Origin: Blasia pusilla
Lineage: Eukaryota > Marchantiophyta > Marchantiopsida > Blasiales
DNA length: 64,000 nucleotides
NCBI GenBank assembly: GCA_050084515.1
Contig: CM114271.1
Location: 38,130,001 to 38,194,000, forward strand
Direction: 5' to 3'
Each line of letters begins with the position of its first letter. Within the stretch, counting starts at the first letter, position 1. The position numbers were made by a program, and so were the translations under genes. Positions 55,924-64,000 of this stretch are shown one piece after another. The notes under the pieces are model-generated. The model made no database searches. It was not told the DNA's origin and saw only the letters and a list, made by a program, of their open reading frames with translations.

Positions 55924-57900
55924 GCGAGGGGACACAAATACAAGTGCTCCATTATCAACAAGTGTTTTTTGATATAACTAGGTGCAACATACCTAGGCCA
56001 AAAGAGTCATTGCTAGCTCTATGGAGGGGATTCATATGTCTTATAAACCTCATCCATACATAGGTATGAAAAGGATTGGAGAAAGAAAGGTTAATATGCT
56101 CTTTCTCCCTTATCTTGCATCTCTTGCCCTAATGAAACTTTATTTCCTATCTCTCATCCCGTCTTCTATTAAAATATAACATTAAAAAAGCCTAATAAAA
56201 CCTTCCCTTATTAAAAAAATAATAGAAATTTACAAAACTTATCACAACTTCATCACAAAATCATGACCATTGCATTTAACGAAAATGGGGTTCTTTCTTA
56301 AGTACCATCTTTCGGGTTAGGATCTATGACAATAGCCTATTGAAAAGAGGAGTTAGAAAATTTGATGGCATACCAATATCCATAACAATTGTAGAAAATT
56401 CAACCAAAGTTATGATACTTAAGCCAAAATGAATTACTTCCTTAAATACACTCTTTGGTGTTACATCACATGACTAAATCCCCGAGAAAAAATGAATCCA
56501 AAATGGTCCTCATATCGACATTCAATTTTGGATGGTATATAAAGCGGCAATGTTGGGGGAGATAAGATAAACTCTTATAAGCTCGATAGTCACACCTCAA
56601 GATCAACATTCCATTGAGCCGCCACCTTATTGCCCAACTTTATATGCGACTACGCGTGTTTTCAAGCATAACATGCCCAAGCCAAAGGGCTTCCACAACA
56701 AAATTAGACGTGGGAGATATCATTGTTAGAGGCTTTGTGTTTCTTTTCTACCCGTATTTTTTTAAAGGTTAGTTATTATGGGGTTTTTCTTTTATTTTCC
56801 ATGTAGCTTTCAAATTCCTCCCTCACATAGTCCCCCTTTTAAAATTCCTAAGGATTCACCATCTTCTTTTATCTATTCATGACGCATACTCCTTTTAAGT
56901 GCCCCAACTCATAGTAAAAAACGAGGCTCCTTAGAACGAAGGTGTATAAGATGAGATGTAAAACCATTTTGATACACAAATTTCCACGTAGAAGCATGTC
57001 TCTAGGCTCTTTTCGGATATAAACAATAATTATTATGTATTATATTTGATCTCTTTTTAATTTGAATTCTCCTTTCCAAAATGACACGTGTCAACGTCGT
57101 AAGAATTCTTAGAAAACAAATGTCGATACCTTAAGATGGTTTCTCCTCCTTTCAATTTGAACTTCGAAAGAAGGAATTCAAAATATTTTATTAAAAAAAA
57201 AAACAACCCTTAGATAACACGAGCACCCACCGAAGATTACATAAGGACCTCCCTTGTCGACGAAAGTGAGCTCCTGAGTTCGTAAGGAGTCCGTAGGGCC
57301 ACGGCAAAGTAAGTACATATGACGTAAAGTGACCTCCCCACAAAACAAAGGACATTATGAGCTGTTCCCATTTATGGGCGCCCGCGAAGCGTGGGCGGTT
57401 GGAGCGCATAGATAGATAGGAGTAGGGGATGATTCAAAGTGCGGCATTAATAGTAGGAAGACTCGGACATCGATCATTGATGGGGTTAATAATTCCGTTT
57501 CAACGAACGACGACGACGACGACGTTCGATCGGGAAAAAGCGTCATTCAAAGTGCCCAACAACTAACTACAACGCCATCGCCCCATTCTCCAGCATCCCC
57601 TCCCCCCAAAAGTCGATCATCTGCCCACGAAATCAATGGTACGAGAATAGCTTCGATGGTGGCAAAAAGCCATAAACATGCATCGCATGATTCGCATGAC
57701 ATGACACCCATTCAAAATCAAAAATATTCGGGCGGCCACGATTTGGGTCTTCTTTCTTTCTTGGAGTTCCTGGTCAAACGTCGTGTCTTACACGCTCTTA
57801 ATTAATTAATTAATTAATAAGTCTTAATAAGCGTGGCTCTTCTCCTCGAGTTAAGACACATTCTTTTGTGTGGATAGTCTATGGGGATTTAATTCCGCGA
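55921..57900. other. AT-rich intergenic, no gene recognised
   Basis: A (TTAA)n run lies near 57800-57822 and a CGACGACGAC run near 57505-57522. Frames at 57191-57546 (reverse) have no domain. Confidence 0.45.
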
Positions 57901-57905
57901 CTTCG

Positions 57906-58452
57906 TATTAGTGTTTCGAAAGAGTTCAGATCATTCGTTCGGATAGTTGTCCGAAGGGTGATTTGAATAAAACCTACTAATGTGAGCCTAATCTAGGGGT
58001 TAGTAAGAGTTGCCGAATTAGGCAGAGTTTGTATTAGTGTTTCGAGTTTAGATCATTGTCATGGGGTTTTCTCTGGAATAAAAGCTCATGGGTGTTTCGT
58101 GAGTGAGGCGGAATATAATCCATAATGGGAGCCTCATCTAAGGGTTAATAAGAGGGGCCCAATTAGGGATTGCTTGCATTAGTGTTTGGAGTTTAGATCA
58201 TTCTCATGCGATTTTCTCTGGAGTAAAATCTTATTTTTGTTTCGTGAATGGAGGGGGCCTGAAATAAAATCCACTAATGTAAGCCTAATCTAAGGGTTTA
58301 TAAGAGGGGCCGAATGAGGCAGTTCTTGTATTAGTGTTTCGAGTTTGGATCATTCTCATGCGATTTTCTCCGGAATAAAAGCTCAGTGTTGTTTCGTGAG
58401 GCGGACGGAATAAAACCCACTAATGGAAGCCTAATCTAAGGGTTAATCATTA
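57906..58452 (+). repeat. Tandem array, about 4 units of 126-152 bp
   Basis: TATTAGTGTTTCGAGTTTAG anchors lie at 57906 (partial), 58032, 58177 and 58329. Each unit continues ATCATTCTCATG, GATTTTCTCTGGAATAAAA, GTTTCGTGAG, AATAAAACCCACTAATG and GAGCCTAATCTAAGGGTTA. Similarity is high between the last three units. No coding is seen. Confidence 0.9.
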
Positions 58453-59066
58453 AGACGGAAACTCGGGAATACTTCCATCATCCCATTTTACGTGGAAAAT
58501 CTCCTTTTCTTCAAAGACATAAACAAATAATTAATGAAATTGTGTTATGCATGTACTAAGTAGAAATATTCGTATTCCCAACGGAGTATAGAGTGAAGGG
58601 TTGTGCATACTCCCAAATACACCTCATCAGGAAGAAATTACGATGCGCTTAAGACGAGGGGGAAGGGCATATAAAGAGTGCTTCGAGGAGGATTTGGAGA
58701 GTGGAATAAAACTAGTTGACGAGTTTTGGAGTTGATTAGACGGCGTCCATCCAGGATTTATTAAAACGCGAATGCTATTTATTATCATTTTTTTAGATAA
58801 ATAAATGGATTGATTCAAGAGAATCCGTCGAAGTACCCTCATAAATAAATCTCACAATTGTGGAAATGAAATGTTTTGCTGCTCATAATAATTCCTCCAG
58901 ATCAGGCCTTTGAAATATTTTTCAAAGCGTATATATTAGTTACTGGCTTTCCAAATATAGGAGTGGCTCATTATTTAACTCAAAAGAAAACTGGGGAATG
59001 GTCGCCCGGGTCTACTTTTGTGGGATCGAGGTATAATAACTATTGGTAGTCGTAGGGTTTAATTAG
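58453..59066. other. AT-rich intergenic, nothing recognised
   Basis: One 71-codon reverse frame (58627-58842) has no domain. Confidence 0.5.
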
Positions 59067-59668
59067 CCCACCATATGTATACGGCGCTAATAATAATATA
59101 CATAAATTGGCATTGGGATCCGACGTAGTCAATTTTAATGTGCACCACGCCCCTTTCCAATATTAGAGATTTTATCTGGGTTGGAGTTGCTCGAGAAATT
59201 ATTACTTAACAGGACCCATGGAGAACAAACTTTTGTTTAATAGGGCAATTCATGTAAAATGGTAGGGAGTTTTTTTCCCCACCATATGTATACGGCGCTA
59301 ATAATAGTATTCATAAATTGGCATGGGATCCGACGTAGTCCATTTTAACGTGCACGATCCCTTTTTCCAATATTTATATTATTGATTAAGAGTGGTTTTC
59401 AAAAAGTAACAGGATAGAATTCACCACGTGTCTTTTGAATCGTGCATGGGTTGGACGACGCGTGGCATGGGTAAGGGGGCATTCTCATCGTGGAGTGTAC
59501 CGTCCATCGCTCAATCCCCTCATGGTCATAACTAGTTAAAGATTTTATATGGATGGTTTCCACTAAAAACTATTGGACTAAAATTATTACTTAATAGGAC
59601 CCATGGAGGAACAAATTTGTTTAATAGGGCACTTCATGTAAAATGATAAGGAGTTTTTGAAGTTTTTT
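59067..59668 (+). repeat. Interleaved direct repeats, order A-B-A'-C-B'
   Basis: Block A, CCCACCATATGTATACGGCG with CTAATAAT and GGGATCCGACGTAGTC, lies at 59067-59164 and again at 59278-59375. Block B, AAGATTTTAT with ATTATTACTTAA, GGACCCATGGAG, TTTGTTTAATAGGGCA and TTCATGTAAAATG, lies at 59165-59276 and 59538-59668. A unique spacer C separates A' from B'. This suggests two overlapping duplication events or an ancestral A-B dimer with an insertion. Confidence 0.88.
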
Positions 59669-60980
59669 ACTTTCCCAAATGTATGTTCATTAATAAGTAC
59701 TATGCACGATATATCTAATCTCCATGGGTCATGTTAATTTTTTAGATTTAGGGTCTAAAAATTTGATTCATATTTTCAAATTTGTAGAAATATTTCTTGA
59801 GAGGAGACATGTTGGACAACCCATGTCGATCACATAGATGTCCCCATAGGAAGATCATCCCCTCAATGTAAAATAATTTTTTTAATCTGAATAATGAGTG
59901 AGAATTAGATTTTGATATATTTTTTTAAGACAAGGAGTGATGGATCCAAGACCTATGGAAAAACATTTGTGAGGTATAAGATATATGGATAGAATGCCAA
60001 AGGTGCAAATATTTCCAAGAAAGAGAAGAAAGAAGAAAAAACAACAATAAAAATGTGAGGAAGGTATGTTCACTTTATGCAACAGTATATAAAAAAAAAG
60101 ACGGAAGAAATCCACAATAAAAACTCGCAAAAGGATTTCAACCAACTTTGTGATTTGCTTAAAATAAAAAAAGGGAGAGGGGGGGATCCGTTTAGAAAGC
60201 TCATTTATATTCCCATCTACCATGGATGTTAAGGAACCTGGTGGGTTTTCCTCGAGTTTCATTGTATTGGACCTTCGAGGCATTTTTGTGGCCATGCGCA
60301 TCACTCAAATTTGGACTTTTACATGAGTCCAATGAAGAATCGTTGCAAAGCACAAAGGTTAAGGAGTGTAGAAGGTTTTGTGGACATCGTGTGTTCATTT
60401 CTTTCCAAACATGAACACTATTTTCCATGAACCAAAGAAATTTTGTATTTCTTTCATTTTTTACTTAAATAAATTATTTCATTGAAAACTTTAGGATATA
60501 ATTATTTTCCCCACTAACTAGTTTCACTAAAAATAGAGAACAAAATATGTGAAATTTTTACCACTAAGGGATGCCAAATGCAATATTGTAGATAATTTGA
60601 TAATTTGATATTGATTGTCTTATGAAATGCACATATATGTAAGCAAAGTTGCAAACACATATGGTTATGAATTATCCTCCGTTGTCATTAGAATCTTTCA
60701 TCTTCGTGTAAGAAGAATATAATGATGTTGTTATTAGAAATCATAACTTCACACAAAATTGATCAATCGATGTCATCGATCAAAAAATCTATCTGTATAC
60801 CTACTTCATGATATTTCCCATCCTTACTTACACATTGCTTCCATCACTCTTCCCAGATTACCAAAGTTTGAGATGGGTTTGTTTTTCTCCTCCCGCCTAT
60901 TCATCCTCAATCAAGATCCCGAAGTCATATGTTGTATTTTGGATAACAGATTAAGAATTTTATTAATATCATACATTTCA
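59669..60980. other. AT-rich, no recognised gene
   Basis: A 140-codon reverse frame (59882-60304) is phenylalanine/isoleucine rich from T-rich DNA and has no domain. A 75-codon reverse frame (60201-60428) has less biased composition (NLSDAHGHKNASKVQYNE) and could be an exon remnant, with no family match that I know. Confidence 0.35.
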
Positions 60981-60985
60981 TGCAA

Positions 60986-61140
60986 AAGACTCTAGCGGAG
61001 TGGATGGTGTGCTCCTTGCGGAGGTGCATGTCTCAAGTTCGTACTTCTTCGATGATTTGTTTAGTATGAACCCCTCATTTAATCGTGATTTTTTCAACCC
61101 TGTTTGGACCGATTTTTTAATTTTTTAATTTTTCCAAGCA
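60986..61140 (+). mobile_element. tRNA-derived SINE-like element
   Basis: CTAGCGGAGTGGATGG carries an A box (TAGCGGAGTGGA, 11 of 12 positions). CAAGTTCGTACTTC lies 40-odd bases downstream in B-box position with a weak match. GTGCTCCTTGCGGAGG lies between, as in plant SINE heads. A T-rich tail near 61110-61140 could be its 3' end. Confidence 0.45.
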
Positions 61141-61560
61141 GATATCTTGGAACCCTTTTTCTCCGTCAGGGATGTCGAAGGTGAGTCAAAGTTGACTACT
61201 ATTATCGATGGAGGCTAAGTCTGAAAGCGGCAGATTTGATTCCACGTCTTGACGCCTGAGCGTCGTCGTGACAGGCCAAGAGGAAGTTCGAGGAACGGAG
61301 TAGTAAGTTCCGTGACCTTGACTACGGAAAGAGTCAAGGTAGTCACTGAACTTACTAGTCCGTTCCTCAAACTTACCACAGATGGTCGTCTCCCATACCG
61401 TCGCCGTCGGTCCTGCTGGCACCGGAAGGAACGGACCAGTCTGACTCAGCACACATGGCGTCCGACAGTACCTCAGACACCCTCCACGTACTCATACGCA
61501 GTCTACGAAGTCTTACCGTCTATCCACGAGCGCTGTCCAGCTGGCGCAACTTAGGGAGAT
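61140..61560. other. GC-rich island, no gene recognised
   Basis: A sharp GC island in AT-rich DNA. It contains the hairpin at 61287-61371 and frames of 88 (reverse) and 101 (forward) codons with no recognised domain. ATGTCGAAGGTGAGT near 61172 could be an ATG exon followed by a splice donor, but no downstream exon was identified. Confidence 0.3.
61287..61371. repeat. Imperfect 37/40-bp hairpin
   Basis: The left arm 61287-61323 (GAGGAACGGAGTAGTAAGTT ... CTTGACT) pairs with the right arm 61332-61371 (AGTCAAGG ... GAACTTACTAGTCCGTTCC). There are about four mismatches and a 3-nt bulge, with an 8-nt loop. The geometry is close to a compact MIRNA-type stem, but the sequence is not a known miRNA that I recognise. 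Confidence 0.85.
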
Positions 61561-61905
61561 ATGGATGGATCTGAAATTTGGATTTTTCAGAGAATCCATT
61601 TTATTAAGAAAATTAATTTCAAAAGAAGATAGAGGAAGGTAATAACATTTCCAGAAGAACGTTAGGATGGAACAGTTCTTTTTCATATTCTATTTTTTCC
61701 TTGAGAACGTTAAACACGGTAAGAAATTTTGTTAGTCTTTCCGTTTTTCTTAAAAATCCTAGTTTACACACCAAAATTTTGACAACATTTTCAGATTTGA
61801 ACATGGTGTTTTAAAATCTCAGCAGGCTTCCCAAAGAATGCTATGCTGGTTTTTGTTGAGAATTGAAAAAAAAAAAAAAATGATAATAGAAGATAGCAAC
61901 AAGCC

Positions 61906-62292
61906 AACATAAAAACCAACTCAACGGATTTTGCGATTAGCAACTTAACACAAATTTGACTCAAACATTAGTATTTGGTTAGACATGAATGGCATGGAGG
62001 ATTAAATTTCCTAATGATGCCATTTTTCAACATCCATTGATGCTTATTAGCTGATATTTGTTTGATCTCGAATAGGCCACAGCTAGGGGAGCTCTAAACA
62101 TGTCACGACCGGCTTTGGGTCTTCGATGGACAGATACTTGTGGTTCATTTCAAGTGACTTCTTGTAGAAGTTACCAAGGTACATTGCATGCAATACATAT
62201 CTGCAAACATAAAAACCAACTCAACGGATTTTGCGGTTAGCAACTTAACACAAATTTGACTCAAACATTAGTATTTGGTTAGACATGAATGG
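61906..62292 (+). repeat. 87-bp direct repeat, exactly 300 bp apart
   Basis: 61906-61992 and 62206-62292 differ at one base (GCGATTAGC versus GCGGTTAGC). Blocks include AACTCAACGGATTTTGCG and CAACTTAACACAAATTTGAC, then CATTAGTATTTGGTTAGACA. The near-identity points to a recent event such as local duplication or gene conversion. Confidence 0.95.
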
Positions 62293-63156
62293 AGAAGGAT
62301 ATGATTTCCCACTAACCATCTAGGCTACACGTATCAAAGTTAATGATTATGCACGTTGCAAGATCATCGAGATGCATTTTTAAAATAATAATAAGTAATG
62401 ATAATGGAGAGAGAAAAAAAATGATTAGGGACAAGTTAGTATAATTCTCGAGAGAATTGTGAGCACACATTTTTAAGAAAGTATCACAAGACACAAATAA
62501 CTGCCCAAGAAATTCAATTACAAAAGGAATAAGTCCATTGGTCACATATCCCACCGCTTAACACAACTTCTTAATTCTTGTTGTTGCATCAACCGCACAA
62601 CCTTTACTATGTGTAATTTGACACATGAAGTCTAAACATGTTGGATCAACAACCACTACATAAATCAATAGACAAAAGCCACCTCAATACATAACAAGAT
62701 CAACTTTTTGATGGGAGGTTTCTTGTATAGAAGAAGGTAGGATATATATTTGATTTTGCCCACTTGTATATCTTGTAGTACTTGATCATGTCATAGGTTA
62801 CCCTTCGTTCTTCATTCTGTGCACATCAAATAATGTGGATACCCTCTATATTAATAGGCTCGCCGCATACACAATTAGGCATGCCTAGAAAAGAAGTATA
62901 AGGAAGCCTAAGTTGTAATCATAGAGTTGTTGAGAATATACTATGTGGAACATGAAATGGAAGAATAAGAGGATTTGTAATAAAACATATCCCAATCCTA
63001 TATCCACACAGAAATGCATACGAGTTTGATAAGTGTTATAGGATAGCTTGGAGAGAATGATGGAAAAGTTGATTTGATGCAAATTCTCAAACATAAACTC
63101 TTGAAGCTGATCAAGTTCTTATATAATCAAATAATTTAAATATGATAGAATTTATT
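62293..63156. other. AT-rich intergenic, nothing recognised
   Basis: Two reverse frames of 69-80 codons have no domain. Confidence 0.5.
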
Positions 63157-64000
63157 TTATAGCAGTGGAAGAAGAGTCATTTCAAATCTTAGTTGTTGTT
63201 GGAATGATAGACGACCCTCCTCTACATGGCCACGTGATCCATCAAGACAGACGCGTCTCCTTGGAGAAATCTTAAAGTAAGAATCAGGGCAACCAAAGCT
63301 CGACCCCCCCCTCCAAAAAAATTTTGGTGCAAATGTGACTAAGGAGGAAAGTCCTAAACCTCCAAAACAAATAGGCAAGATAGTTTATCATGAAGCCAAG
63401 ATACCATTATCTCCCTCAAATGTATTTGGGCTAAGAAGTTCACTAAAAGTTATCAATGTAGAAGTGTCAAAAGAGATCAACTAGTATAAAAAATCTGAAG
63501 TGGAAGGACAAGTGCAAATAAGGTAGGAAGAACGTCGTAGGAAATATTGGAAGGGAATCCCATAAGTCACTCGAGGATCCTATATAGGAGATAACACTTT
63601 AAGTCATTCTTATGGGCCTTAGCCAAAACTTGGATAAATCCTATTGAGATACCAAAAACTCAAATACCTTCAATAAAGATGGTAAGACCATGAGTAGTTG
63701 AGGTAAATGTTTAGGGAAGGCACAAAGGAGATCCTACCCAATATTCACTAGGTTGGATTTTAAGGTGAGCATAACTCCTCGAATATGGTAGCATAAGAAA
63801 TTGAATTGAAAGCCTTAGCTACATCAACTTGAATCATTATCTAATGTGGATGAATATTAAGAGTGGGGCATATAAGTGAAATCACTGCCTCATAACCACT
63901 AGGGTAGCCACTCCAAATTAATGAGGAAATAAGTGGTTGCTAAAGTGATGAAAAAATTGGAACTAATGGAGGGATTAACTAATGAAGTAATGTAAAGCCT
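63157..64000 (-). pseudogene. Second non-LTR RT remnant, same family as 48.3-51.6 kb, runs off right edge
   Basis: Reverse-strand reading across frames gives IQVDVAKAFNSISYATIFEE (about 63775-63835), the RT FxNAFN block preceded by a H-H/C-L-IHPH lead-in like that of the other copy. Then DPRVTYGI followed by FLRRSSYL corresponds to DPQVAFGIL---FARRPGYL in copy one, and finally LPICFGGLGL at 63340-63378. Order and spacing match the 49.5-50.5 kb copy. Many stops and AT-rich drift show it is much older. The N-terminal half lies beyond 64000. Confidence 0.7.

Noticed and set aside
55767-56063. 98-codon forward frame
   Set aside because: It reads through a (TC)n run as SLSLSL and has no family similarity.
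60986-61045. tRNA gene
   Set aside because: A and B boxes are present, but acceptor, anticodon and T stems do not pair, so SINE-like is the better call.
1-64000. CRISPR array or prokaryotic operon
   Set aside because: No regularly spaced short identical repeats with unique spacers, and no ribosome-binding or operon organisation; the content is eukaryotic mobile elements.

Overview
The window looks like transposon-rich plant nuclear DNA, probably from a non-seed land plant (bryophyte, lycophyte or fern). The reasons are a mixture of Ty3/gypsy debris, a plant-type Helitron with a spliced Rep/helicase, hAT transposases (DUF659 type and zinc-finger-862-like type), a non-LTR element resembling the restriction-like-endonuclease group, tRNA-derived SINE heads, an Arabidopsis-type telomere motif pair, and long AT-rich unique stretches. 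The species assignment is inference. I could not identify any intact single-copy host gene. The longest coding frames belong to transposable elements, and almost all of them are broken.

Left part (1-17.9 kb). A reverse-strand Ty3/gypsy-like gag with two zinc knuckles (1-1.35 kb) runs off the left edge. Next come a 383-bp tandem duplication (3.03-3.8 kb), a forward-strand gypsy integrase tail with a possible LTR (4.7-5.7 kb), a 202-bp hAT MITE with an exact 8-bp target duplication (6411-6612), and the first copy of a repeat-structured, apparently non-coding locus (7.25-8.65 kb). After these lie a CCGG-rich segment with a strong hairpin (8.7-9.1 kb), a decayed satellite with units of about 125-180 bp (10.7-11.6 kb), a C-rich tract, a near-perfect 58-bp hairpin (13.85 kb), a larger inverted repeat (14.08-14.52 kb) and a dead DUF659 hAT transposase (15.3-16.2 kb).

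Middle (17.9-34.5 kb). A complete but dead Helitron (17933-24876, reverse strand) has recognisable termini, three clean GT-AG introns and stop codons in its ATPase P-loop. A CT-rich microsatellite region follows. Then comes a hAT element of about 4.9 kb (27677-32556) flanked by the 8-bp duplication TCCTGAAC. It carries a nearly intact transposase of about 700 codons broken by one in-frame stop. The MITEs at 6.4 kb and 46.5 kb share its asymmetric ends and also have exact 8-bp duplications, so the three form one family. Just right of the hAT is the second copy of the repeat-structured locus (32.87-33.96 kb).

Right part (34.5-64 kb). This is mostly AT-rich, with hairpins and short duplications, GC-richer ORF-dense tracts without recognisable domains (39.2-42.4, 47.2-48.3 and 53-54.5 kb), a reverse-strand non-LTR retrotransposon with C2H2 finger, RT and C-terminal endonuclease-like region (48.3-51.6 kb), and a second, far more decayed copy of a related RT entering from the right edge (63.1-64 kb). 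Several tandem-repeat arrays (57.9-58.45, 59.07-59.67 and 61.9-62.3 kb) and two SINE-like heads (43.3 and 61.0 kb) complete it.

How the parts relate: most of the window is layered mobile-element debris. The hAT transposase at 28-30 kb is the only plausible source here for mobilising the two MITEs. The paired repeat-structured loci at 7-8.6 and 33-34 kb are the one feature not explained by a known element class.
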